Source: Candidatus Helarchaeota archaeon (GTDB lineage Archaea > Asgardarchaeota > Lokiarchaeia > Helarchaeales > HEL-GB-A). Taken from it: a stretch of DNA of 34,555 nt. The stretch lies in contig JAEOSY010000461.1 in assembly GCA_016840125.1 (NCBI GenBank), positions 1 to 34,555 of the forward strand, in the 5' to 3' direction. The notes under the pieces were generated by a model. The model searched no databases. It was given only the letters and a program-made list of their open reading frames with translations, and was not told where the DNA came from. The number at the start of each line of letters is the position of its first letter. Position 1 is the stretch's first letter. Shown here one piece after another: positions 1 to 8,767 of this stretch. A program made the translations under genes and the position numbers.

Positions 1-1
1 A

Positions 2-451
2 CAACCACTGCTAAGGGGTCGAAGTATTAATTCCTTCGTACCATCCTGTATATATCTTTCTTGTCGTATAAATAAAGTCCCTAGAACACTCAGTGAGATT
101 TGTAAATTTTCTAAAAGCCGTGCGAAGACAATCCGTCATTCAACACATATTATTATCCGTGAGTTAAATCTTAAAGTAGCGGCATTAAATCCCATTGAAC
201 TTATTCCAGTTATAATCAATAAATTACGGCTATCCAATAATATCATGAAACGTACTTTAGAAATAATCAAAAAAGGAAGAGCCTCAGGTATAACTCTTGG
301 AAAAGATCCAAAAGGTGTAGCTGCCGCTGCAATATATATGGCATGTATGGAAAACGGTGAACGAAGGTCTCAAAGTGTAATTTCTGACACAGCTGGGATA
401 ACCGAAGTTACTCTCCGCAATCGCTATAAAGAACTAAAAGAACTTTCCTAA
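2..451 (+). CDS. tfb: Transcription initiation factor B (TFB), C-terminal part (5' end outside window)
   Basis: The reading frame is open from base 2 to the stop at 449-451 and gives 149 residues. TFB bridges TBP on the TATA box and RNA polymerase. What remains is most of the two cyclin-like repeats: an early piece with LLRGRSIN and PRTLSEICKFSKS, the linker RELNLKV, and the second repeat with GKDPKGVAAAAIYMA followed by the hallmark C-terminal ending EVTLRNRYKELKE, which contacts the BRE. The N-terminal zinc ribbon and B-finger lie upstream of the window. The first repeat is diverged: where most TFBs read roughly VVAAxIYxACR, this one has SFVPSCIYLSCR, so it may be one of several TFB paralogues. 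The first in-frame ATG, at 245, is internal and not the start. A T8 run follows the gene. Confidence 0.93.
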   Translation, partial: QPLLRGRSINSFVPSCIYLSCRINKVPRTLSEICKFSKSRAKTIRHSTHIIIRELNLKVAALNPIELIPVIINKLRLSNNIMKRTLEIIKKGRASGITLGKDPKGVAAAAIYMACMENGERRSQSVISDTAGITEVTLRNRYKELKELS

Positions 452-464
452 TTTTAACTCATAC

Positions 465-472
465 TTTTTTTT
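465..472 (+). terminator. T-run terminator after tfb
   Basis: A run of eight T lies 13 bases after the TFB stop codon, with no obvious hairpin. Archaeal RNA polymerase terminates at such intrinsic oligo-T tracts. Confidence 0.5.
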
Positions 473-1023
473 ATAAGACCTGTTAGATACTTCCCCTTAA
501 AGTGATTTTTCTTAAAACGCTTTTAAAAAAAAGAATAGACTTGACACTGGCTCTCTGGTGGGCCCGAATTTAAGGAAATCTAAGAATTTTACACAAACTT
601 TACCAATGCAATAAGTAACTCTTGCCCTTTTATGTAATTTGAGTGAAGATTGTAAGATAACGTAATAAAGAAAGTCCAGGCGATTCTGTATTTATGAAAT
701 CCCTGTTTATTCTTGTTTTTCTCTTTAAGTATCACAAGTATCTTGAGGAACCATTAAAAGAACCAAAGAATCTGAGTAATTTTGTTTATCCCATTCCTCT
801 ATCGAAATATAGATTTAATCTCGGTGAATTCTAGTTTTGTCGAGATTTCTGAAATTATAGTATATTGCCCATTTCCAATCCAATGCCAAATCTAATTATA
901 TTATTAAATTCGTTTTATATATATTTTTGGTTGTGCTATTTTTCTAAAAAAGTACTCCAAAATTCCGCTATTTTTTAAAAATTCGCGTCGAAAATCCTTC
1001 CTACCAAATGTAGGAAAAAAAAG

Positions 1024-1031
1024 TTTTATAT
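1024..1031 (+). promoter_or_regulatory. TATA box for the 1062 gene
   Basis: TTTTATAT preceded by an A-rich stretch sits 31-38 bases ahead of the GTG at 1062. A start of transcription about 26 bases downstream would leave a leader of only about 10 bases, which fits the lack of a Shine-Dalgarno sequence. Confidence 0.45.
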
Positions 1032-1061
1032 CGGTAAAATATATTCAAGTAGTAAAAATAG

Positions 1062-2243
1062 GTGTATGTGGTGGTATACTCATACAGTGAAATCCCTGAT
1101 CAGGTGCGAACCAAACAGTTTTTTCCCCTAGGGCGTCATCTGTGGCGGCTTTTTAAGGAATTAGGCTGGGACTATTTGGAAAAAAACATGGGCGATGCTA
1201 TTAACGGAATTACATATGATCTTATCAAACCACGATTGAACGAGGCGATAATGACCGCAAAAGCTACAATTGAGGGAAAAATAGAACATCCTGATATTGT
1301 CATTGCCGACACTCTCTTTCCGCCAGGGGGTAGCATCAGAGCCGACCTCTCACAAGGTGTAATGAAACTTTATTATGGAACATCCACTGATTGTACATAT
1401 ACCGCCATTCGTGATGATACTCAAGAAATCTGTTTTATGCTAAATGGTCACATTGAAGATGGAATTCCGGTTGACTGGTGGTTCCTCGGGCCTGGGGATG
1501 AACTCTTAGATCGGCGCCACCTTAAGCTAGGAATTAAATTAAAAGACATTCCCAAAAAGACAAAAAACTTGGCCGATATTGGATATCGCCTCATAGACAT
1601 CCTGAAAGATGTTCGTAATGAACGAACTCCACAATGGAGTGATTCTACCTATCAAACTTCGGCGGTCTGGGGTACTGGGGCATGGAATCTAGGATTTGAA
1701 TTCTCTTCCTATGAGGGAATTGCTGGATTATATGATGGGATTGCCGCCAAAACATATGGATTCTCCGATTATTGGTTTAGTTATGTTCCTTGGCCTCCTC
1801 TTGTTCAAACTGCTATCTACGGAGGCCGTCAAAAGTTCATACTTTTCTCTGTTGGTCTAATGTCAGAAAATCGGCTATATTTTCAGCATGTAGATCCCGA
1901 ATGGCGAGACCATACAACAAACACTTTTCCCGAAGTTTGGGATAGCGGTATAGTTAAGCAATGGACGGAACTAGGCGTTCCCTTTCCTAAACAAACTCTT
2001 GAATGTCAATTACCTAATTATAAGAAAGAAAAGACATTTAAAAATGAAGAATTCGACTTTAAATATCCATCCAATAATTGGATAACTCTCGAGAAACTTC
2101 AAATGGACTTGGATGAAGTTTTCAAAGGCTATTTTTTTGATATTACCCATGAAACTGATCCAAAAGCGGTAACTGATGTTCCATCTCGCATTATTTCAAC
2201 TGGTATCGGTCGGAATACTACTTTTATAAATCCACCCACTTAG
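1062..2243 (+). CDS. Uncharacterised 393-residue soluble protein
   Basis: I do not recognise this family. The frame opens with GTG at 1062; an equally possible GTG lies at 1068, and no ATG start is available nearby. The protein has no signal peptide or membrane segment and is rich in aromatic residues (WWFLGPGDE, WGTGAWNLGF, DYWFSYVPWPPL). Its alternating polar/aromatic pattern suggests a mostly beta structure, perhaps a double lipocalin-like barrel of the AttH/CrtC kind, but that is only an impression. There is no catalytic signature that I can name. The next gene starts 12 bases downstream and encodes a small membrane protein, so the two are probably co-transcribed. The codon pattern and even use of the frame support a real gene. 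Confidence 0.75.
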   Translation: MYVVVYSYSEIPDQVRTKQFFPLGRHLWRLFKELGWDYLEKNMGDAINGITYDLIKPRLNEAIMTAKATIEGKIEHPDIVIADTLFPPGGSIRADLSQGVMKLYYGTSTDCTYTAIRDDTQEICFMLNGHIEDGIPVDWWFLGPGDELLDRRHLKLGIKLKDIPKKTKNLADIGYRLIDILKDVRNERTPQWSDSTYQTSAVWGTGAWNLGFEFSSYEGIAGLYDGIAAKTYGFSDYWFSYVPWPPLVQTAIYGGRQKFILFSVGLMSENRLYFQHVDPEWRDHTTNTFPEVWDSGIVKQWTELGVPFPKQTLECQLPNYKKEKTFKNEEFDFKYPSNNWITLEKLQMDLDEVFKGYFFDITHETDPKAVTDVPSRIISTGIGRNTTFINPPT

Positions 2244-2255
2244 TTCTAATGAAGA

Positions 2256-2786
2256 ATGATGAAGGAAAAAGGTCAATTTATACTCAACATAATAGCAGTT
2301 ATTTCTTTCATCGCTTATGGTATCGGTATCTATTTATTTATAACTGTCTTGGGTGAAGATTGGGGTAACATAGCTGTAGATTTAGCCATCCAATCCGTTG
2401 GACCACTAGCTGGAGTGATCCTAGTCATAGCGATCGGGGCGTTTATTCTCTTTCTCACCCTCTACATTCAAAAAACAAGACATACAAATGTGCTTCTATG
2501 CTGGTTTTGGATTCTCTCCCTTTATCAATGCGCGATTAATACCTTTTTACAAATTCAAGGGCTTCCTGATGAACCGATTAACCAATTCTTCAAAATTTTA
2601 ATACCAGAGTTCTGGTATCCCACAAAAGAGCTAGTATTTTTAGCGGTCTCCTTGCTCTTAACCTATATCTGGATAAAAAAGATTTCAAAAGAAGATTTCA
2701 CAAAACTGGATTTGTTGTTAATTACCCTGGCGGCTTCCTTACTAGTCGGAGGTACTGTAATTAGTCAAATATTTTTACTTAGCTAG
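2256..2786 (+). CDS. Small integral membrane protein (about five TM segments)
   Basis: The 176-residue protein is almost entirely hydrophobic. Likely membrane segments lie at about residues 8-30, 47-70, 79-100, 122-140 and 152-174. The longest polar stretch, with LPDEP, is between the third and fourth. No transporter or enzyme motif is visible and the family is unknown to me. It starts 12 bases after the 1062-2243 gene, at the first of two adjacent ATGs, and probably forms an operon with it. It ends 17 bases before the convergent MFS gene. Confidence 0.7.
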   Translation: MMKEKGQFILNIIAVISFIAYGIGIYLFITVLGEDWGNIAVDLAIQSVGPLAGVILVIAIGAFILFLTLYIQKTRHTNVLLCWFWILSLYQCAINTFLQIQGLPDEPINQFFKILIPEFWYPTKELVFLAVSLLLTYIWIKKISKEDFTKLDLLLITLAASLLVGGTVISQIFLLS

Positions 2787-2803
2787 TCAATCTGATTCCA
2801 GAA

Positions 2804-4000
2804 TCATACCGATTTAGCTGATTTGAGTTTCTTTATATATATTAGTAATAATGACATTGAAATTAACCCAATTATTGCTCCATAGATAAAAGGCGCTATA
2901 GGATTAATTTGATCATACATAAATCCCGCTAATAATCCTGCTGGTAGAGCTGCTAATCCTATTACCATATGAAAAGTCCCAAGAGCGGTTCCTCGAATCT
3001 CTTGCGGAACTAAATCGGAAATATAGGCACGTTGAACAGTATCAATAAAAGCAAAAGCCAATCCTAAAATTGCAAAACCAAAGATAAGAAGCAAAGAAAT
3101 TGATTGACAAAATATGAATATAACACACGTTAAACTGAAAAAACCATACCCATAAGACAAGATCTTCCCATTTCCGTACTTATCTGCAAGAACACCACTG
3201 GGAATTGAAAAAACTGTATAAGTTATATTAAATAAAATATAAAGAAGGAGGGGTATTAAAATTCCTAATTCACCCATAAAGAACGAACCTGCAAATAAAA
3301 TCATGAAAAAGATCGTAAAATTGCCCAATGCAAATAATGCGACAATGAGAAGTATAAAATAATAATTCCTGGGAAGATTTCTAAAGCCGATTTTATATTT
3401 TGAAGGAGCTTTTAATGGTTTCTCTTTTACAAATATTAGAGGAATTAGGGAAAAAAATGCAATTATAGCTGCAGCAAAAAAGATCAATTGCATAGATTCT
3501 AAACCCCCTGTATGTGGTTTGAAGATTAGAATAAGTAAAAATGCTATGACTGCACCAAGAATTGCTCCTGCAGTATCCATAGCTCTATGAATCCCAAAAC
3601 CCTTTCCCTTTTTTCCTTCTGACGATTCCGCGATTATAGCATCTCTGGGCGCATCTCTAATACCTTTTCCTGTACGTTCACATACATTAATTAAGGTTAC
3701 CTGCTCCCACGTTCCAGCGATCGGGAAAAACATTTTAGACGCTGCAGAAATCGCGTAGCCCGTCGCGACAAATGGTTTTTTACGACGAATCTTATCACTC
3801 CAATACCCACTTAATCCCTTTAATATGCTAGATAATGAATCTCTCAACCCTCCTACAATCCCCACAATTATACCAGTTCCCCCAAAAAATGAAAGGAAAA
3901 AGGGCATCAACGGAATAATTATTTCACTACTCGCATCCGTAATGAAGCTAACAATTCCTAATAGTAAAATATTTGTTCCTATCTTTTGACTCGTGTTCAA
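2804..4000 (-). CDS. Major facilitator superfamily (MFS) transporter
   Basis: This 398-residue protein has about 12 membrane helices and should act as a proton-coupled or facilitated carrier in the cytoplasmic membrane; the substrate cannot be read from sequence. The MFS motif A appears twice in the expected places: GYWSDKIRRKKP at residues 65-76 after helix 2, and GVLADKYGNGK in the second half. ERTGKGIRDAPRDA (108-121) and FGIHRAMDTAGAILG (135-149) are typical of a subgroup of bacterial and archaeal MFS permeases. The start is TTG at 4000, supported by a GGTGGAT Shine-Dalgarno-like sequence (4004-4010 on the plus strand). It lies 38 bases downstream of the ABCE1 gene and may be read through from it. 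Confidence 0.9.
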   Translation of the reverse strand: MNTSQKIGTNILLLGIVSFITDASSEIIIPLMPFFLSFFGGTGIIVGIVGGLRDSLSSILKGLSGYWSDKIRRKKPFVATGYAISAASKMFFPIAGTWEQVTLINVCERTGKGIRDAPRDAIIAESSEGKKGKGFGIHRAMDTAGAILGAVIAFLLILIFKPHTGGLESMQLIFFAAAIIAFFSLIPLIFVKEKPLKAPSKYKIGFRNLPRNYYFILLIVALFALGNFTIFFMILFAGSFFMGELGILIPLLLYILFNITYTVFSIPSGVLADKYGNGKILSYGYGFFSLTCVIFIFCQSISLLLIFGFAILGLAFAFIDTVQRAYISDLVPQEIRGTALGTFHMVIGLAALPAGLLAGFMYDQINPIAPFIYGAIIGLISMSLLLIYIKKLKSAKSV

Positions 4001-4038
4001 AAATCCACCAAGAATGCGTTTAATGGTTTTTTAGATCC

Positions 4039-5901
4039 CTATTTTTTAAGTGATGTGTAATAATATTCTCCCAAAGCCTTTTGTTTTCGGTCAAGTTCCG
4101 AACCCATTTTATTGACTCGAGGGCGTAACGATTTCGCATCCCGCCGGAAAGTTACCTGAACATCCTTTAAAAATTTATTCATCCCATAACGTAAGTTCAG
4201 AGGACTTGATGCAGTTCCTTTCATTCCAGGAGTCCCAGAGAAGACAATTAGGCTATCTGATAGAAAATCTACGGCCAAAATATCATGCTCTACAATGAAT
4301 GCTGAAATTTTTCTATTTTTAACAATTCGTTTAATTCCCTTGGTAATAAGAAGACGCGATTCTGAATCTAAAAAAGCAGATGGTTCATCCATAAATATTA
4401 AGTTTGCATCCATATGCGATAATGTTTCTGCTATGAAAACCTTTTGTAATTCTCCCCCTGATAAATCCTTTAAATAATGGTCTAAAATAATTTCTAGATT
4501 ATAAGGTCGAATTATCTCGGCCCTATAGAGCGATGTGTGAAATGCTTTCCCAGCCACTTCTTTCAAGAACATTTCCACTGTTCCATCATATTCTATCTTT
4601 AAATGCTGAGGTTTTATAGCTACTTTCAATTTAAATTCTTCTTGTTCAACTTCCTTTTGCTCCTCTTTTTCTTCAATTTTAGAATCCTCTTGAACCTTTT
4701 CTTTAACCTCTGGTGGGTCCAACTGTGAAACATATTCAGTGAGCATATTAAGTAATGTCGTCTTTCCTAGACCATTGCGTCCAACCAGTCCAATAACTTC
4801 CCCTCTGTGTAATTTTCCTGGTGCCGTAGTTAAAGAAAATCCATTCAGATTCTTCTTCAATTCAGGATACTCAAAAACAATATTACTTGATTTCCAGCCC
4901 TCTGAAGCCTCCGGCGTGAGATCGAACACGATCGGAGTATCTCTAAACCTAACATTTTCAGACGGTAACTCCCCACGAAGGTATAGGTTTAACCCAGTAT
5001 TTGTGTTATGGACATGCGAAACTATTCCATATACTCCTGGTACCCCATATAGAATACAAATTAAATCCGTAATATAATCACATATGGTTAAATCGTGTTC
5101 AACAACTCCAATTAACTTTCCACTTTCAACTAATTCACGAATGAGTTTTGCCATCTCTATCCGTTCTCTGATATCCAGGAAACTACTGGGTTCATCGAAT
5201 AAGTAGACATCACGATCTCGAAGGATGGCTGCTGCAATGCTGACTCGTTGCAGCTCTCCACCGGACAAGACTTTAATATCGCGTTCCCAGATTTTTTCAA
5301 GATTTAACCTTTTCTTTATCTCGTTTACTATTCCTCTATCATCCACCTTCTCCAGTAGTTCAGAAACCGCTCCCGAAACTACTTTTGGTAAATTAGTAAT
5401 ATATTGCGGTTTAGCAACAACACTGAATTGGTCTTCCGAGATTTGTTGAAAATAGGCTTGTAGTTCCGACCCTCGAAAATGTCTAATTATTTCCTCCCAC
5501 TCCGGGGGTTCTTCATGATTGCCCAAGTTTGGTTTGATATCTCCAGATAATATCTTTAACGCTGTTGATTTTCCTGACCCATTGGGACCAATAATTCCCA
5601 CTATCTTCCCTGGAATAAGTGGCGGGAGTCTAAATAAGACGAACGTATCCTTACCATACCTGTGAATATAATCCGTTTCTAATTCTTCTGGGAGATTTAC
5701 GACGCTGAGTGCTTTAAAAGGACATTTTTTTACACATATCCCACAGCCAGTGCAGAGGGACTCAACGAGATGCGGGTACTTCATCCCCTCTTTTAAATAT
5801 ATACAGTCCACCCCTGTCCTTACAACTGGGCAATATTTAATGCATACTTTCCCGCAGTCCTTTGGCTTGCACCGATCCGAGTTTAATACCGCAATACGCA
5901 C
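4039..5901 (-). CDS. rli: ABCE1/RLI ribosome-recycling ATPase
   Basis: ABCE1 (RNase L inhibitor homologue) splits 70S ribosomes after termination using two ABC ATPase domains and an N-terminal 2[4Fe-4S] domain. The order here is canonical over 620 residues. Fe-S cysteines occupy residues 11-60 (CKPKDCGKVC, CTGCGICVKKC). NBD1 has Walker A GPNGSGKST (105-113), LSGGELQRV (212-220), Walker B YLFDEPSS (233-240) and EHD (268-270). NBD2 has Walker A GRNGLGKTT (374-382), LSGGELQKV (480-488), DEPSAFLD (505-512) and EHD (538-540). The start is GTG at 5901, giving the usual MRIAVL beginning. Oddities are Arg for the common Pro in the second Walker A, and a charged Glu/Lys-rich insertion at about 393-425. 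It is divergent from the 4Fe-4S protein at 6011. Confidence 0.97.
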   Translation of the reverse strand: MRIAVLNSDRCKPKDCGKVCIKYCPVVRTGVDCIYLKEGMKYPHLVESLCTGCGICVKKCPFKALSVVNLPEELETDYIHRYGKDTFVLFRLPPLIPGKIVGIIGPNGSGKSTALKILSGDIKPNLGNHEEPPEWEEIIRHFRGSELQAYFQQISEDQFSVVAKPQYITNLPKVVSGAVSELLEKVDDRGIVNEIKKRLNLEKIWERDIKVLSGGELQRVSIAAAILRDRDVYLFDEPSSFLDIRERIEMAKLIRELVESGKLIGVVEHDLTICDYITDLICILYGVPGVYGIVSHVHNTNTGLNLYLRGELPSENVRFRDTPIVFDLTPEASEGWKSSNIVFEYPELKKNLNGFSLTTAPGKLHRGEVIGLVGRNGLGKTTLLNMLTEYVSQLDPPEVKEKVQEDSKIEEKEEQKEVEQEEFKLKVAIKPQHLKIEYDGTVEMFLKEVAGKAFHTSLYRAEIIRPYNLEIILDHYLKDLSGGELQKVFIAETLSHMDANLIFMDEPSAFLDSESRLLITKGIKRIVKNRKISAFIVEHDILAVDFLSDSLIVFSGTPGMKGTASSPLNLRYGMNKFLKDVQVTFRRDAKSLRPRVNKMGSELDRKQKALGEYYYTSLKK

Positions 5902-6010
5902 TCTTGAACACGACCAAAATATTTCAATAAATTATAAAATACAATAATAAACCCCTTTTTTTATTCTTTAACTAAAATATTTTTTAATAAAATCCACTAA
6001 TGCGAGAACC

Positions 6011-6793
6011 ATGAGTCGAGTAATTGAAATTAGAAAGAAATTAGCAGGGTTTTTTGGAAGAAGAGTCGAGTTACCCATGCTCATTCTTATCCGGTTTCTC
6101 GAAAAAACCGTTTTTAAGAACATTCGGTACTATTTTTTCAGGAAGACAAGTCCATATTGGGGGGCTACAGTCGTGCCAATTAAGGAAGCAATTCATCCAT
6201 CCATTGAAGTAACTACAACTCAGGAAATAATTGAAATTGCCAAGCGATCTGACATAAAGGGCGCCTTTCCCTGTTTTTGTAAAACTTCTGTTTATCGAGA
6301 TCCCAACTGCAAAGCCCCAGTCAATACATGTCTGATAATGGGAAATGCCAAGTATATCAAAGAACTTGAAAAAACTAAGGATTTCACTTCCCTCTCTTTC
6401 AAGGAAGTTGAGGAGACCATTAAAAAAGCAGATGAATACGGACTAGTTCATCAGTTAGTATATTTTCCTGGACCCAACTATTATTATGTCATCTGCAATT
6501 GTTGTGATTGTTGCTGTGCTGTTCTTTCAACCTACAAAAGATTCGGAAACCATATTAAGACGCATGGAGACCAGCTATTTTTAGTTAAACCCTCCGATTT
6601 CATAGCGAAGGTTGATTTAGACAAATGTGACGGTTGTGGAACTTGCTTCTCACGGTGTAAATTCTACGCAATTCAGATGAAAGAAAACAAATCTGTAACG
6701 ATAGAGGCTAATTGTAAAGGCTGCGGCATCTGTGCCACTGGTTGTCCCAATGATGCTCGGAAATTATTTTTGCGAAAAAAAAAGGAAAATTAG
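6011..6793 (+). CDS. Cysteine-rich 4Fe-4S protein
   Basis: The C-terminal third holds two classic 4Fe-4S motifs, CDGCGTCFSRC (Cys 206, 209, 212, 216) and CKGCGICATGC (Cys 235, 238, 241, 245), so it should carry electrons. Ahead of these lie unusual extra cysteines: CFC at 88-90, Cys 100 and 107, and the dense cluster CNCCDCCC at 162-169. The N-terminus is basic with one moderately hydrophobic stretch (about 21-31) and is not a clear signal peptide. Similar CxC plus CxCCxCC proteins with a terminal ferredoxin domain are known in anaerobes, usually without an assigned reaction. Its partner is not evident from the neighbours. The gene is divergent from ABCE1, with a TATA-like ttaataaaa near 5984-5992. 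Confidence 0.85.
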   Translation: MSRVIEIRKKLAGFFGRRVELPMLILIRFLEKTVFKNIRYYFFRKTSPYWGATVVPIKEAIHPSIEVTTTQEIIEIAKRSDIKGAFPCFCKTSVYRDPNCKAPVNTCLIMGNAKYIKELEKTKDFTSLSFKEVEETIKKADEYGLVHQLVYFPGPNYYYVICNCCDCCCAVLSTYKRFGNHIKTHGDQLFLVKPSDFIAKVDLDKCDGCGTCFSRCKFYAIQMKENKSVTIEANCKGCGICATGCPNDARKLFLRKKKEN

Positions 6794-6794
6794 G

Positions 6795-7232
6795 TTAAAG
6801 CGGGACCATTTGCCCAGTTGTAATATTCTCAATTATATTCTTAACTGCTTCATTGCAAGCTGTGTTGAAGTCAAAGCTTCTATCGTCGAAACTACAGATA
6901 GCAAGCATATCATCATTGGCGGTTGCAGCGACGATTTTTTGGGCTTCTGATGAAATATCATATTGATTATCTTTATAAACTACAATTAACGTACCAGTTT
7001 CCCAATTCAACTTGCATCCATATAGTTCATGCTGAATATTGATCAATTCAGCAGGATTTTTATCAGGATATTGCTCTTTTAATTCTGGAGGATCCGGAAT
7101 TCGCACTCCTTGAAGGTACAGCAATGAATGTTGAATAAATTGCCCCAACAACCATAAATATCTATACAATCTATGTGGTAAGATTGATTCCAAGGGTTTA
7201 TCATTACTTTTGGAGATCGTTTTCACCTTCAT
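6795..7232 (-). CDS. Uncharacterised 145-residue protein
   Basis: I do not recognise this protein. It has no membrane segment or catalytic motif. An N-terminal helical part (residues about 15-45, aromatic and leucine-rich) is followed by a Pro/Glu segment and then an alpha/beta part with GTLIVVYKDNQYDI and DRSFDFNTACNEAVKN. It is convergent with the 4Fe-4S gene, with a single base between the two stop codons. A good TATA box 20-27 bases ahead of the ATG supports it as a real, leaderless gene. Confidence 0.65.
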   Translation of the reverse strand: MKVKTISKSNDKPLESILPHRLYRYLWLLGQFIQHSLLYLQGVRIPDPPELKEQYPDKNPAELINIQHELYGCKLNWETGTLIVVYKDNQYDISSEAQKIVAATANDDMLAICSFDDRSFDFNTACNEAVKNIIENITTGQMVPL

Positions 7233-7251
7233 TTAATTAAGACAATCTGAA

Positions 7252-7260
7252 CTTTTATAC
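7252..7260 (-). promoter_or_regulatory. TATA box, leaderless promoter
   Basis: On the minus strand the sequence reads gtataaaag. Its centre is about 25 bases ahead of the ATG at 7232, so transcription should begin at or next to the start codon. Confidence 0.55.
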
Positions 7261-7360
7261 TCTTGGAATTCGGCATTGTATTTTTCTAATTAATTAGTAA
7301 ATTATTTAATTGCATTAGTGAATAAACGGTCTACACAGAATTATAATTGGAAGGGATTAC

Positions 7361-8767
7361 TTGTCGTATGTCGAACGGTCCTTGGCTTGGTTCTTGAGAA
7401 ATAGATTTCTTAATGGTTTTTCAACATTGTTGGATTCTAAATTAATCTTTTACACTTTAATTACTCTGACTTGGGTGATATTAACACCAATAAGTATTGT
7501 TTTTTCAAGTTTTTTAGGCGAATTTTTTGTTAGATGCGTCCTTCAGCTAGAGCTTGCTATAATTTTATCTTTCTTCATTGTTGGCATTATTATAAACTTC
7601 ATTTCTTCCATAAAAATTAGAATTGCAACTTCAATTGGCATTCTATGCATCATGTCGTTTTTAATATTTTTCGTTATACCTGAGAACGTTCAATATTTCA
7701 TCCCCCTGATTGGCTCGATAGTCTTTGCTGCCATTCTCTGTCTATCTTACTTCGTTATTACACGCTTTTTTAATACATCTTGGTTTGGTCGAATGATGAT
7801 GGTGGGAAAATCGCCAAGAAAACTGTTCATGCACCACATAACCATGCTGATTAACGTTGTGAGTGTCGCAGCTCCAATTTACCTCTTAATCCGATATCTA
7901 TTAACCTACAAGCTCTTAGACTTTATCTTAACCCTATTTGGATTCGTAGCTTGGGGACTGGTAATACTTGCCACTTTACGTTTTCCAAACTATTTATCAT
8001 ACGATGTTTATGCATCAATTCTATCAGCAATGAACTTAGTTGTCTTTATCTTCTTCTTTATGTTTATAGGAGAAGTTCTTCTTGTAATTATTTTTGATAT
8101 TATTCTCCTTGTATTTGGTATCTCTGCACTTGTTCAATTTCTGCATGCTCGTCGAAAAATCGAAAAAGTCTCAGTATTTACTCCCACTTCAATTACATCC
8201 CCTGAAGACTCCAGTATAGTAATCATTCAAGACGAAGGAGTTGATGATGATGTAACTATGACTCCTGGTTTAGATGAGACCGAGTACACTCTAGAAGAAG
8301 AGACTACAGAAATTCGAGCCCAGTCTGATGGTTATATTGTGATGCTGCTAGGATTAACTTTAAGCTTTCACTTTATTCTTTTGCAATACCTTAATACAGT
8401 TATAATTGGGTCTGGATTTATCACACTAGCCTTTCCATTCACAATAACGGAGTACCATTTCGTTCTGCTTTTACTGGGGTATTGTTTTATCATATCGATT
8501 TATCTTGCGTTCAAAATTTCTCTTCGTTTTCGCGGTTACACCACCAAAACTGTAAGTGAACAAGCCGCTTTCATCAAATTTCTTGCACTTATCGCAGAGG
8601 ACGAACGGAAACGGTTGTTAAAGAGGATTTCAAAAATGGTACGAGATATTCTCGTGAGTGGTCTTTCCGATTTTATAGAAAAACAACGTCACCGATGGGA
8701 TGAAAGTTTTCGCGAAGGACGTAAGCTCCTACGGCGATTTTTCGGGACTAACAAAGATGAAGAATAA
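7361..8767 (+). CDS. Large polytopic membrane protein of unknown function
   Basis: The 468-residue protein has about eleven likely membrane helices, in two blocks. The first spans about residues 29-261 (eight helices). The second spans about 324-386 (three). Between them is a strongly acidic loop (about 281-318, with DEGVDDD and LEEETTE). The tail after residue 390 is basic and charged, suggesting a cytoplasmic C-terminus. No transporter or enzyme motif is visible. The start is TTG at 7361, chosen because GGAAGGGAT lies just ahead of it and no in-frame ATG exists near the beginning. The stop TAA is directly followed by the reversed stop of the convergent M28 peptidase gene. Confidence 0.7.
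   Translation: MSYVERSLAWFLRNRFLNGFSTLLDSKLIFYTLITLTWVILTPISIVFSSFLGEFFVRCVLQLELAIILSFFIVGIIINFISSIKIRIATSIGILCIMSFLIFFVIPENVQYFIPLIGSIVFAAILCLSYFVITRFFNTSWFGRMMMVGKSPRKLFMHHITMLINVVSVAAPIYLLIRYLLTYKLLDFILTLFGFVAWGLVILATLRFPNYLSYDVYASILSAMNLVVFIFFFMFIGEVLLVIIFDIILLVFGISALVQFLHARRKIEKVSVFTPTSITSPEDSSIVIIQDEGVDDDVTMTPGLDETEYTLEEETTEIRAQSDGYIVMLLGLTLSFHFILLQYLNTVIIGSGFITLAFPFTITEYHFVLLLLGYCFIISIYLAFKISLRFRGYTTKTVSEQAAFIKFLALIAEDERKRLLKRISKMVRDILVSGLSDFIEKQRHRWDESFREGRKLLRRFFGTNKDEE

Larger units (their letters stand above)
452..1061. other. 610-base AT-rich intergenic region
   Basis: I see no convincing gene here. The longest plausible frame is 46 codons from ATG 694 to TAG 832-834; it has no ribosome binding site and no recognisable motif. 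A short GC-rich patch around 549-568 contains tggtgggcccg but does not fold into a tRNA by eye. The right end carries the promoter of the next gene. Confidence 0.5.

Noticed and set aside
549..620. Possible tRNA at a GC-rich patch
   Set aside because: No T-loop, anticodon stem or acceptor pairing could be formed.
694..834. 46-codon frame (ATG to TAG) in the first intergenic region
   Set aside because: No ribosome binding site, promoter spacing or recognisable motif; length is within chance for this DNA.
4739..5077. 112-codon frame on the plus strand inside the ABCE1 gene
   Set aside because: Antisense to strongly conserved ABCE1 sequence; its composition is a shadow of that gene.
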